From Tubulanus polymorphus (taxonomy: Eukaryota; Nemertea; Palaeonemertea; Tubulaniformes; Tubulanidae), in assembly GCF_964204645.1 (NCBI RefSeq), contig NC_134031.1, positions 13,864,501-13,928,500 of the forward strand: DNA of 64,000 nucleotides, written 5' to 3'. The notes under the pieces were generated by a model that was given only the letters and a program-made list of their open reading frames with translations, searched no databases and was not told the DNA's origin. How positions within the stretch are numbered: position 1 is the first letter of the stretch; each line of letters starts with the position of its first letter. The translations under genes were made by a program, and so were the position numbers. Shown piece by piece: positions 44,450-55,852 of the stretch.

Positions 44450-45211
44450 TTTTAATCAGATCAATTCCAAATTTGGCATGAATGTTCTATGGACCAAGGC
44501 CTAAAAAGTTACAGAGCCATTTTTTGGATTCGTCCCCCAGGGGGCGCCAATGGTGGTGGAATTTCTATTTCTTCAAATCACTACTAGTCCTACAGTTTTA
44601 ATCAGATCAATTCCAAATTTGGAATAATGTTCTATGGACCAAGGCCTATAAAGTTACAGAGCCATTTTTTGCATTCGTCCCCCAGTGGGTGCCCCTGGCG
44701 GTGGAGTTTCTATTTCTTCAAACCGCTACTAGTCCTACAGTTTTGATCAGATCAATTCCAAATTTGGTATCAATATTCTATAGACCAAGGCCTTTAAAGG
44801 TACGATAACCATACTCAAACGTGGTGAACAGATGATAAGATAAAAACCCACTATTTACAAATTAAAAGAAATCTAAAATCGAGAATTTATTAATTGAAAC
44901 AATTTAAAATTTAAGAACACGACGTTACAGAGCCATTTTTTTGGATTTGTCCCCCGGGGGCGCCCCTGGGGGTGGAATTTCTGTTTCTTCAAATTGCTAT
45001 TAGTCCTACAGTTTTAATCAGATCAATTCCAAATTTGGTATCAATGTTCTATAGACCAAGGCCTTTAAAGGTACGATAACCATACTCAAACGTGGTGAAC
45101 AGATGATAAGATAAAAACCCACTATTTACAAATTAAAAGAAATCTAAAATCGAGAATTTATTAATTGAAACGATCTAAAATATAAGAACACAACGTAACA
45201 GAGCCATTTTT
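44450..45211 (+). repeat. Family C tandem units with two hairpin-unit insertions
   Basis: Units of about 150 bp with ATCAATTCCAAATTTGG recur. At 44799-44930 and 45069-45195 an identical-looking insert (TACGATAACCATACTCAAAC ... GAACACGACG/GAACACAACG) sits at the same place in consecutive units, so the pair arose by a ~270-bp tandem duplication after insertion. The insert is a shortened relative of the hammerhead hairpin at 38728 and lacks the core. Confidence 0.7.
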
Positions 45212-47449
45212 AGGCCAGCCGTAGGCTGAGCCTATTACTATACAAATGGAGCGAATTTAAATGACATGGTTTCCACACAAAAGGCTCTTTTGCTTGCCAA
45301 GTGAGGGCATATTCGAACAAATCACGTATTTAAGCGTAATCCATTCTCGGAATCGTAGCGAGCAGAATTTTGAAATAGGGTCTCATAAAAATGTTTTCTG
45401 CATTTTTCACGAAAGTTAAATCGGGAAAATTTCAATTTTTATCAGCCAATCAGGAAGTTGTGTCTTCCCTGTGATTGGTTTATCTGAAAATATCAGCAGC
45501 TGTTCACGTGAATTATCGCGATTTCATTACTGCTTCTGCTTTTGCGCATGACGTCATGTATCAACACGCGACAATACTTCCGCGTTCGCTACGTGTTCGC
45601 TGATTGGCCCATTTACTGGGAAATTCCACAGAAGCCTAATGTGGTTTGTTACAAGCGCTGTGATTGGCCCGACCCGATTCTGGCATGGTTTTAGCTTAGT
45701 GGGTTCGAATCCCTTGACGGGTGAAGATGATGGATCCTATCAATATCTATTGAAACAAATAAGTTTCCCGGTTGGGCAGCTGCGGATATCTACCGGAAGT
45801 GCTCCGGTTCGATATTTCGAGGTTTCTTTGAATTTTGGAGTGATATTGAAGTCCGGTAAATACCAGCGGTAGATTGTGAAAACCCATTGCATGATATTTG
45901 TATTACTTAATCAACGAAAAGCGTCGGGGCCGCGCCAGGAGTTTTCGTGGTTCAAGTAGCGCAATAGCCTACTTCTTCGTGTTCGTCCACCTCAATTTTC
46001 ACTCCGCCGATCTCTGACACGGCTCTGTCCCCGTCGGCGCTGTGATTGCACTTTCGTACCACCAAAATTTTTTATTTCTATATCAGGGAGGTCTGGAGAA
46101 TAAAAAAGTCAAAATTTGGATATCACATAGGCCTGATTTCATCGAATAAGTCGACCATGGTCGTTACGTTTCCGTACTTATTACCACCTAAAACCGTCTG
46201 AACAATTTTGTCACAACCAACATTTCGTTTACAGAAATCAGGTGTTCACGTGAATCCGCGGTATCGTCTACTGTTTTACTTCCGGGTTTTATTTTAAGAT
46301 TTAAAATTGTATTTCAAGATCGATTTCTATGAAGTCTTTAGTTCATTTGGTGTTTGGGAGGAATTTTTATTTGCTCTACAGAAAATTCATCCTTGACAAT
46401 TGCGCAAGGTTCGCGAAAAAAAGGTTTTACCAAATCGGGTGTATGACCTTGATATGCTAATTAGCCATGTGCCCGAATTGCAAATTCAATCAAATTTTAT
46501 TCTGCCAAAAAATGTTAAATACAATTCGCTTTCCGAGAGTTAATGGTATGCTGCATGGAACAAAGTTGTTTTGAGATGGGTCTTGAAGCTATTGAGGTCG
46601 AGAGATAACCATCTAGATAGTTCGTGAGAGTTCCAAAGTTTTGAAGACGCTTCAAGGTAATGTCTTGATATTTGTTTTATACATGTATCTACCCTTGACA
46701 CATCTTCAGGCCAAAAACTGGCCCTGTCAGATTCAAGATGGCCGACTGGCAGCCATTGTTGTTCGCCAAAATCAGCACTTTTTACACATTTTTGAAGTTT
46801 TCGAGGGAAATTTTGAAGACACTTTTATCAATAACCTTGATCATTCGTATATATTTGTATCCCCCGAGGGCCCATCGGCATGAGAAAAATTGAGTCGATC
46901 GGACTCAAGATGGCCGTACTGTGACCTTTTTTGTTCCCAAAAATGTCAATTTTGTCCTGAATTCTGAGTACTGTAGCTTTCTAATGGTGCGCCATGTTTC
47001 ATTGCAATTTGTAATGGGTATTCTTTGGAAAGGGATCTTTTATATCCGAGAGGATATTTTTGACCAGGCAATTATGACGCACTTGGCAGCCATCTTGGGG
47101 TCATCAGTACTCATTCGTAGGTGGAAAAAAAGTTTTTCCACATCATAATTGATACTTAAGCATATTTTGCTACTATAATCAATTGGAAAGTTGTAGCTCA
47201 TGACATGTTCTATGATCGAGGTGAGTTTCGAGCTCATTGGTTTTTTTTATGGCCACCAGGGGGCGTTGAACAATACAATAACTTAGTATTTCTATATTAC
47301 ATTCGTTCCTGTTGTCTGTGTTAACACACGATTTTACTATGTAAATGATATTGAGCAGGGAGTGTATATTGATAAATATAACCCACAGATTACATCATTT
47401 ATAAAAAGCAAATCTGACAGGCTGGCCATTGTGCCCCTTGGGGCTCTTG
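45212..47449 (+). mobile_element. Family B Helitron-like repeat inserted in family C
   Basis: Family C breaks at CAGAGCCATTTTT and resumes at TTGGATTTGTCCCCC, giving the uninterrupted phrase seen at 44930-44950. The insert begins AGGCCAGCCGTAGGCTGAGC and ends GGCTGGCCATTGTGCC...GGGCTCTTG. It lies between T and T with no target duplication. A family A fragment (46630-47310) and about 700 bp of other DNA lie inside it. Confidence 0.8.
46630..47310 (+). repeat. Family A fragment inside family B
   Basis: Starts in the family A body (GTTTTGAAGACGCTTCAAGG) without the 5' hairpin and stops after one CCACCAGGGGGCGTTGAA unit without the 3' tail. Confidence 0.75.
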
Positions 47450-48258
47450 TTTTGGATTTGTCCCCCAGGGGGCGCCCCTGGGGGTGGAATTTCTGTTTCT
47501 TCAAATTGCTATTAGTCCTACAGTTTTAATCAGATCAAGTCCAAATTTGGTATGAATGTTCTATGGACCAATACCTACAGTACAGCGCCCTTTTTGGATT
47601 GGGCCAAAAGGGGTACCCCTTGGTATGCAGCTTCTATTTCTTCAAATCACACAGCAGAGCTATATAGGCCGATAGGCTCCTTGTTTTAATGTTTCTGATT
47701 GAACTGAAGCTGTTATCTTTTGTTGCTTACCCGACCACATAGAAAGATACTTTCTAGTTTGAAAGTGTGCTGAGAAAATACACTAATGTGCTTGGCAGTT
47801 GTAGTTCTTTTTTTCAATGATTTTCAATTAAATGTCTCTAATGAGGTTCTGAACGCTGGTGAAGTGTTGGAGGAATTGCTATAAAGTGACACATGTCTGA
47901 GGGGTGGGTCCATGTAGCTATCTTCTAGCTAAATTTTCTTTCATCAATTCAATGTATCTTCAATAAGAATTTAGGAAATAATCCTTTCTGTCAAAATCAG
48001 CCCAGGCAACAGATTGATACCTGCATAAGATCACTTAAGAACCAACAAAATGAGCTTATCAGGTTAGACTGCATAAGACTTGATCTTTGGTCTAGTTTAA
48101 AATCATTAAATTGTACTGCTAATTGAAAATATGAAACATTTTTGAAATGGAACAATGGTAAAAAAAGAAACTATAAATGATTCAAGTTTACAGAAAACGT
48201 ACCCTGTGATAATTGCAATATGACGAGTTGAATATTTGAATTGCTTTCTATTCGACAG
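47450..48258. other. Family C tail and intron end
   Basis: To 47683 this is the end of family C. 47684-48258 holds nothing recognised. Confidence 0.5.
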
Positions 48259-48420
48259 ATTTTGCTTTACCATGGAAGAGATTAGCAAACTCGAAAGAAC
48301 AGTATTGTCTGAAATGGGAAAGTAGATATTTACTGCAAATGGGTCAAGCAATAGATTACTTGTTCAACTGTGCAGTGTCAATGGCAGCCCAGGAAGCTCT
48401 TAAATATACCGTACTCTCAG
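48259..48420 (+). CDS. TMCO4: TMCO4 coding exon 7 (aa 311-364)
   Basis: CGACAG acceptor, CAG|GTAGGC donor. Encodes LPWKRLANSKEQYCLKWES, then RYLLQMGQAIDYL and AAQEALKYTVLS. The EQYxLxWE and QEALKYTVLSG blocks are TMCO4 hallmarks. Phase 1 in and out. Confidence 0.95.
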
Positions 48421-48939
48421 GTAGGCATAATTTTATTTGCCTCTTAAAACTTTCATTGTTAAGAAAATTGGGTTACAATGAACTGCTGGCTACGTATACA
48501 TAAAAGACAGATTTAGGCCCACTGTAGCTTTGTTGTGACCCTACAAGATTATAGCCTATTTGAAGGTTTTAGAGGCTAGTTAGTAAAAATTAGGTGGACA
48601 CATAGTTGACACATGGAAGTGGAATTGACCCCCAAATATTACCATTATAACCTTTTCTTAAATAAATTTGCCCCGAGATATTCATTCTTAAGCAATGTTT
48701 TTGTGATCAGTCGGTATTTGGGAACTTACTCTGAAAATTTGAGATGTATACTCAGAAGTGGAAATGACCCACCTGTCAACTCTATGCAACCCCTGATCTT
48801 AAATGAAAACAGCCCATTTTTTCGTTCTTAAAGCGGATGTCCCATCACAATTAAAGTTTTCGTGGTTGATTAACCAGATGAAACTTAATTATATACTTAA
48901 TGCCCTGAGATCTGCATGTTTACAATAAATTGTAAATTT

Positions 48940-49361
48940 GACATTATCTATGAATTTGGTGAGTTTCAAGGTCATAGGAATCCTCGCTTGCCTGTATCGC
49001 TCCCGAACTCGCTTCCAACAGTCCCCGAGCCTCACGCTGCGTGATTTCATAATTGGCGCTTTTGCGCATGACGTCATATATCGACTTGCGATATACTTCC
49101 ATGTTTGCTAAACCATTTATTGATTGGTCCATTTTAATTGGGAAATTGTTACACTGTGCTGTGAATGGTACAACCGGATTCTGGTTGGCTAGTAATGACT
49201 CCAACAACTAGAGAGGTCAAGTGGTTCGGGCAACGGCTTTAGCTTGGTGAGTTTGAATCCCTTGGCGGGTGAAGATGGGTCATAGGTTGGGACATTGGAT
49301 ATTGAAGTGATCATATTTTCAAGCATTTCACCAATTGAGTATGTTGTCCCTGGACCCCTAG
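48940..49361 (+). repeat. Family A/B mosaic fragment
   Basis: Starts with family A tandem-unit sequence (GGTGAGTTTCAAGGTCAT), then a family B-type segment (GCGCATGACGTCAT, GATTGGTCCATTTT, TTGAATCCCTTGGCGGGTGA; compare 45540-45730), and ends with the family A tail GTTGTCCCTGGACCCCTAG before TT. Confidence 0.6.
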
Positions 49362-49448
49362 TTTAACTGAATTACATAACATTGGCCCAGTTTTATATCA
49401 AAGCTATATTTGCAACAAAAAAAAACCATACATGTGTATATATTTAAG

Positions 49449-49585
49449 GTCTTCTGACGGCAGTTGCATGGCCAGCGTCGTTAATGATGTTAGCTGGTGT
49501 GATAGATAATCCATGGAGTGTTTGTCTAGAACGCTCTATTGAAGCTGGTAAACAGCTCGCTGATGTTCTCCTATCTCGTCAGCAG
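49449..49585 (+). CDS. TMCO4: TMCO4 coding exon 8 (aa 365-410)
   Basis: TTTAAG acceptor, CAG|GTAAGC donor. Encodes LLTAVAWPASLMMLAGVIDN, then PWSVCLERSIEAGKQLADV and LLSRQQ. The V(I)DNPW and LxxRQQ blocks are conserved. Phase 1 in, phase 0 out. Confidence 0.95.
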
Positions 49586-52162
49586 GTAAGCACTTCCATC
49601 AATGAAGTTTCACCCTAATGATACATATGAACCTTTTTATCTGGCTATTCATTATTGATGCTTCGAAGTAAAATCAGTTCCTTCTCCACAATGCAATGCA
49701 TTTCATAAAGGCCCTATGTTTTCATGTAATGCAGTGGTCAATGACAATCCTGTATCCCCCTAGTCAGGAATACAACACTAGATCGACATAATTACCATTT
49801 TCTTACTATCAGGATTCGACATCAAACCCATGATTGACAGGTTTTCACTTGATCATGATACCATCGATGGATATAAATTGACAGCTGAACAGTGTTACAC
49901 CAGATTGACCACAGTCCTGTCAAGTCATTAAGGGCCGAACATGGCAACTATTTTCGTAGAAATGCCCTATATGAATGATTAAATCATCATGGGCTTGCAT
50001 GATTGCAAACCTTCTTGGTTTTTCTTGGGCTCTGATATTTACATACATTTAATGCAGTAATAAAATCTAGGTTCCTTTCGTATATTGGCGATATCGGTTG
50101 TTGTTTTCTTTGTTTTATGATTTTGTTTAATCGTTTTTGTTATTTCAGCAGCGCACACCAACATTGGTTGAGTGTGCGTGATCAGTCTTGAAATTGGTAT
50201 TCATGCACGGCATCGTGCTGGCAATTCAATTCATTCTTTATTGACACAATTAAAATTTCACAATAAAACTTTACTTTCACGTTTCTAAAAATTCTTTTAA
50301 TTTTCTATTCTTTTCATCGAGTGCTTGTGTTAGCGACCATTTGAAAAATCTCTGTATGAACGTTTATATTTTTCAGTTTATCTAAAACTTAAAAACCGTT
50401 TTTCTGTAAAATGAATTCTGAATTGAATTGAATTGAAGACTTGTTCCCTGTCTCTTCAGAGAGCCAGAGGGCGGTAGTCTATGGTGGCAGTATAAACTTT
50501 ATCGGACGATCGTAGTGGATTGTCATTTGAAGGAAATGCAACCTCTTCTTGCTTAATGTCTTTATTATTAAAAAAGAAAAATCATGGTTCCTATCCATTT
50601 TCGTGTTCGCATCTCTTCACCTGAAGCCACTCGAGTAAGTCACGTATTTTCTTTCAGCTGTAAATTTTTCTATACAGCAAAATTATTTCAACACGATCCG
50701 ATAAGTAATCTAGCAATTATCAACATGATGATAGATTCCTTAAGACACCACAATTTTCAAATAACAACCAAAAGCTTGTACTTACTTGGTCCACGTCTAC
50801 AATAAAATCATTCCTATCCACAGTCCCTGTGTGCAACATTTCATTTAACGATATTAGACAACACTGATCACGTAGCTCTTTAAAAAGTAACCAGTTCAAA
50901 GTTCGATTAATTCTACTACAGAAATACAAAACCACCAAGGAAGCTTTCAGTACATCCATGTCAGCCAGCCCATTTTTAGAATTTCTTTCTTGTTATCTTA
51001 TAAATTCAGATTTGCAATAAATTTATTTTTCCGACAGAAATTCGACATAAAAAGTATAGTCGGCAGGAATTTGTTATTGTTTGAAACGTATTTTTGTCTG
51101 GAATTCGGCGTTGAATACGTGAATATGTGTGAAAGGGGGTACAGGATTATCATTGACTACTGCATAAAATGAATTGAACATAATTTCATATGGACAAAAT
51201 TTACAAAAAATTTCATTGAGACGCGCAGTGAGGCCATTTCGAATTATGACCAGCATTTAATGTCATGATGGTGTAACCACTCCCCTGATGAAAAAGTAGG
51301 TTCATTTCTACTGGCTTTCAAATTTTTGATACAATCCAGACATTATTTACAATGAATGTATAGCGTATATGAATGCATATATAATATGATATTTATCTGG
51401 AGTTCTCACAAATCCCATAAATCTCATTGGTTCCAGATGATGTGGATTAACCTTTAACCTGCCGGCAACTTATGTGTTAAGTCCTTTGTGTACCAGGTGA
51501 TTGCATGTTATTGAAATTTAAGGTCAAGTGCCCTCTAAATAGAATATTGAGTAAAACCTATTTTTCAAATGTGATATGTGTGTTAATGATAAGTGTGTTA
51601 CTAATTTTGATTTTGGTAAAGCCATTACTGAGAAATTAGACTTTAAAGTCAGCTATTTTCGCCAGCTTCCCGTACACAGCATGTGTGCGTTTGCTGTGAA
51701 GAACCCACAATTGCTGACGTCATTGTAGTCAAACACTTATTCCACGCACGTTGTACTACTGAAGAGTAACAAACTTGGTGCCCTTTATGAATAGCGAATC
51801 TATGGCAAACTAATAGATAACTTTATTATGCTTCTTATTGCAGTCTGAATGTTAGAATCTTTATCAAAAGCCCAAAATATCAAATTTATGGGGCGTTTTT
51901 GAGGTCAAAATATCAAAATTTAAAATTATTTCCACGTTTGGATTCTCGAGTATTGGCAGTTGGCATGCATAAATAACTATGGCTCAATGTGCAGCGCAGC
52001 GCATGAGACATGAAATCAAACTTTCCATGCAAGCTATCTAAGATAGGTAGAGCTGTCGCCTACAGCAGTTTGCCAGTGAGTAGACTGCAGCTGCCTACGG
52101 CAAGTTAAGGGGTCTTATGTAGTTCTCACCTTTTCTCACTTGGCCATTTTATCTACTTTCAG
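49586..52162. other. Intron 8, nothing recognised
   Basis: Only short A/T-rich frames. An inverted pair (ATTCAATTCATTC at 50226, GAATTGAATTGAATTGAA at 50424) suggests a degraded short element. 51850-52130 holds no coding similarity. Confidence 0.4.
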
Positions 52163-52247
52163 GGTAAACGCCCGGTGACATTGATAGGGTTCAGTCTTGG
52201 TGCTAGATTGATATTTTCCTGCCTCATCGAAATGGCCAAAAGAAAAG
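52163..52247 (+). CDS. TMCO4: TMCO4 coding exon 9 (aa 411-438), nucleophile elbow
   Basis: TTTCAG acceptor, AAAG|GTAAAT donor. Encodes GKRPVTLIGFSLGARLIFSC then LIEMAKRK. GFSLG (419-423) is the GxSxG nucleophile elbow of the alpha/beta-hydrolase domain, Ser421. Phase 0 in, phase 1 out. Confidence 0.97.
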
Positions 52248-53399
52248 GTAAATCATGCACTTCTTTTTTCGAATGATATTTTACTGCGCAATGAGTTCAA
52301 CAATAAAATTTGAACAAAGATTAATGAGGAATAGTAAAATCCTACGATTCATGTTCAAAATGCTGATATAAGCAACAGCCGACACATGAAATTTTACCAT
52401 TCAACTATAAACTTATTTATGGTTGATATTTTTTGCTATCTGTTTTACTCTGTTCATAATTATGTGTATCGCATGCTATGAATGTACTCATCGGAATCTC
52501 AATTCTCTACCACAAAACCGCTCAGATTCTACTTCCGAAGAAGGTACTGCGAAGCAATATTCATTGTAGTCAAGTTTCTTCATTTCTGAGCTATGAATTA
52601 TGATATTATTGATTTTTCCATTATCGATTTTGTGTATGTAAACCCATGTTTACACGAGACATTTGCTCTCAAATATTTCAAAGTATGAAAAAACGGAAGG
52701 CACTATAAGCCACGTTCACACTATGATATTCAAAACAGTCTAAATTGTGCCAAACATTTGCTCTGGCGGAAAGTCCATGCTTTTGTAACGGGTTCTTTCC
52801 TGATTAAGACCAAGGGTGATTACAGCTTGTTTTGGAAAATTGGTGTATTAGCACACAGCGCTGATTTGTTGCATTCTTAATTGGTCAATTCCAGTCCAGG
52901 TACTGGTCAAATTAGAATGGACGAACTAACGTTAGTGTGAACATGACACAGTTTTTGAGCTCTTGCAACCAACCGCTTTTGTCATGTGATGACACCATGT
53001 TGGTGGTCAAACTTGAGAGGCCCCTAATACTGGTATAATGTCGTAGTTATTTTTGGCAATTTGACCAAAGCATGTCAGTTAGCTATCGCATTAAACGTGT
53101 TATTGCTGTGTTAGGAATCACTTTAAAAATCTAATACACTGGTGCTCCAAAACTATCATGGCTGTTTTCGTGATGAATGATGATGCATGTTTGTCAACCA
53201 ACACAGCATTGTCAAACGAATGACTAGTGGTACTCTGATCGGTGAAGTGTGAGGGGGGTACAGCCTAAACATCTCATGTAAACATGTGACATACCAGGTT
53301 TGTCTACATTTGTATGTATATTCAGTCAAGCCCACTAAACTGATACAATGTTGGACATGAACGAGGTTGTGTTAGAAATTCCCCCATGGATTAGATATA
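52248..53399. other. Intron 9 start, nothing recognised
   Basis: No coding similarity or clear repeat structure seen. Confidence 0.4.
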
Positions 53400-55852
53400 C
53401 AGGGTGTCTCAAAAAATGTGTTACCATATCTTAGAAATTAATTATCCATTAACTATAATTGAAATAGATTTTTTGGGGGTAAGGTTGGTAGACCTGGATG
53501 TTTACTCAAGGATTAAATGTTAAAATGCAAGAAATAAGTCATGCATGGGTGAGCATACCATGTTTTTGAATGGTCCTTAAAATGGAATCAAACCAATACA
53601 AGAAAAAAGGATTATTGCATTATATACGATTATTGATATGTTCCGCTTTAACTTCAACCAATTTGAGACCTGGCAATTAAATCAACTGAAGCAGATTTCT
53701 ACTTGATAAAATTGTTGGTACTCGTGACTAATTAAGCTTCTCTGGGACTTGTTCAATATCATCACCATTTTACCAATGCACAGTTAAGCTTAACGTTGAA
53801 TTTTGATACATCAGATTCAGTATTTCTCAAAATCTGTTACTTTCTGGATGCTAAGTCCTTGATTCCTGCTGATGGTCTTTTGAATTACTTGGTTTTTACA
53901 TTTCCAGACAGGAAAAAGTCACAAGGAGTGAAATTCAATGATTTTGTGATTTTAAATCAATTTTCCAACAGGCAGGTGGTCATTTTACAATAGACGTACA
54001 CAACAGAACAATCCTCAAATTCGGTGTGACACCATTTTAATGCTAGTGCTCAGCCATGCATTATTTATTTTTTGCATTTCAACATTTCATTCTCAAGTAA
54101 ACATCCAGGTCTACCAACTTAACCCCCCAAAATAATAATTAGAATCATAGTGAACTCTTCATTACCACTTGTGACGTATATTTACGTCGCAAATAATGAT
54201 CTTCTCTCACCATGCGTGATGTATATTTACGTCGCAAATATATGCGTTTACTACAATCGCTGGTGTGGTGTGTCATAACGCTGATGGCGTGTAGCCGTAC
54301 TGTATGCTTGTCTGCTTCAATTTAGTTCCAATTTTTACTCATAGATGGATGATTTGTACCTCTAACAGCCTCTAATACCGAATTTATTTCAATTGAATGA
54401 TGCCATTGGGTTCGAATCCTGGTGAGGTACGTTACATTATCTGTGGTAGTGAACTGACACTTTTTTAAAGATTTTCTACTTTTTACACTAAACGATATAT
54501 TATAGTATACAATAAGACTAGGTGATTTCATAATCGGAAAAATCTTTTCAATCTAGTCAGAATTGATGATTTTGATGTTCGCGCACCTGTTCAGTGTATA
54601 AATTGCTTCTGCTGAACGCGTGGTACTGTGTCTATTAATAGAACTACGTCACTAAAGTGACGGCTCGCAAATGATGTCTATAGAAATGAATAGGAAATAA
54701 GCTACAAGAGCAATTCAACTTAATTTTTTACCTATTTGGCATTCGAATTGAGACAAAATGCCTCTTGATTTTGAAAGTCTACATATTAATGATTATAATT
54801 AGATGTTGAACGGACCATATCTGTTCAAACTTAAGCTCAAAAATAGGATTTGAATAGCAATCCAAGGCATTTTCTAGTAGACAGCAAGGAACACGAATGT
54901 TTAAATCATCGTTTTGTATTATCACTTAGTGATAGTAAGTAAGATTATGGTTAGATCTAAGAATATTTTGACTTATGAACTGATGAAACTTACAGAATTA
55001 GCCGCAAGAACAATTTCAATTCTTGAAATATACCTCGTATTGGTAGCGGCTTTGGTCACAAAATTAGAATATTTCCTCATCCATCCTATTTTAAAACTTA
55101 GAAATAATGTTTGTGAAAGATTTGTGATGTAATCTATCAAAACTCTTCTGCAGCGTGAAACTTTAATCGAAAAACATTATTCCTTTGAATATTTGTTGTA
55201 AAGGCTGTAGAAATTTATGAAAGTTTTTGTAGAGTTTTGAAGTGTTAGTTTTCAAACTACTTAGTCTTAAATTACTATGAAAAATAGTAAATAGTAAACG
55301 AATATGAATCTATTTATTCTTTAGCGAGATCGAAATCTGTGATCGCTTATAAGACACTGTGCTTGTGGTGCTGAACTATAGGTGAACTATGGAGCAGCAG
55401 TAACAGTGCTGAGAGCTCAGCATAGTGTACTTTAATAGCTCCATAGCATAGGTTTATGCAATAGACAATAGATCCTTTTACCTCCCTGGCCAGTTTAAAA
55501 GCTGTAAAACAATCTGGCATTGAGATTTAACAGAAAATACACGCAGTTTCCTCAAAATTCAACGCATTTCTATAGACGCTATTTCTCAGCTCTGCCTGTA
55601 ATGACGTTGCAGCGCGCACCTGCTGATTTAGCCGACGCTGAACAGTAAGCGATGTAAACAACGAAATGAGGTCAAAATCTTGTTACAAAATCACAAATTG
55701 TGCGTAAACTAAACATTTTGGAACAGAACGGTTGAATATGAGTGTATAGATCTATAGAATACATCATATTTTGAAATAAAAAAGTGTCAGTTACCCTTTA
55801 ATGAATTAGAAACCTTAAGGCAAAGGGGTAACACATTTTCTGAGACCCCCTG
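53400..55852. mobile_element. Mariner-like TIR element with TA target site, interrupted
   Basis: Ends CAGGGTGTCTCAAAAAATGT...GTTAC and its inverse GTAACACATTTTCTGAGACC...CCTG, flanked by TA on both sides: a Tc1/mariner-superfamily layout. Inside, 53458-53575 and 54025-54135 mirror each other (GTAGACCTGGATGTTTACTC and its inverse). No convincing transposase. The second element below is inserted before its right end. Confidence 0.7.
54452..55792. mobile_element. TIR element nested in the mariner-like element
   Basis: Ends AACTGACACTTTTTTA and TAAAAAAGTGTCAGTT are exact inverses. About 1.34 kb, with no coding frame recognised. 54407-54424 contains GGTTCGAATCC just before it, a B-box-like word without a matching A box. 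Confidence 0.7.

Larger units (their letters stand above)
41824..47683 (+). mobile_element. Family C Helitron-like repeat containing nested elements
   Basis: Starts after T with the hairpin AGCTCCGCTGTGACC/GGTCAGCGGAGCT, then GTCGTCGTCCGTCCGTTCG. Its body has tandem units with CTACTAGTCATACAG/CTACTAGTCCTACAG, ATCAATTCCAAATTTGG and a GTCCCCCAGGGGGCG motif. Ends CAGCAGAGCT (inverse of the start AGCTCCGCTG with one mismatch) plus a 22-nt tail ATATAGGCC...CTCCTTG before TT. Only about 1.1 kb belongs to family C itself; the rest is inserted: a Penelope element (41945-44436), two hairpin units, and a family B copy (45212-47449). Confidence 0.75.

Noticed and set aside
45690-45725. GGTTCGAATCCC words suggesting a tRNA gene
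   Set aside because: No A box at the right distance and no cloverleaf; the same words recur in a family B segment at 49240, so they belong to the repeat.
54407-54424. B-box-like GGTTCGAATCC
   Set aside because: No partner A box and no tRNA fold; kept only as a remark.
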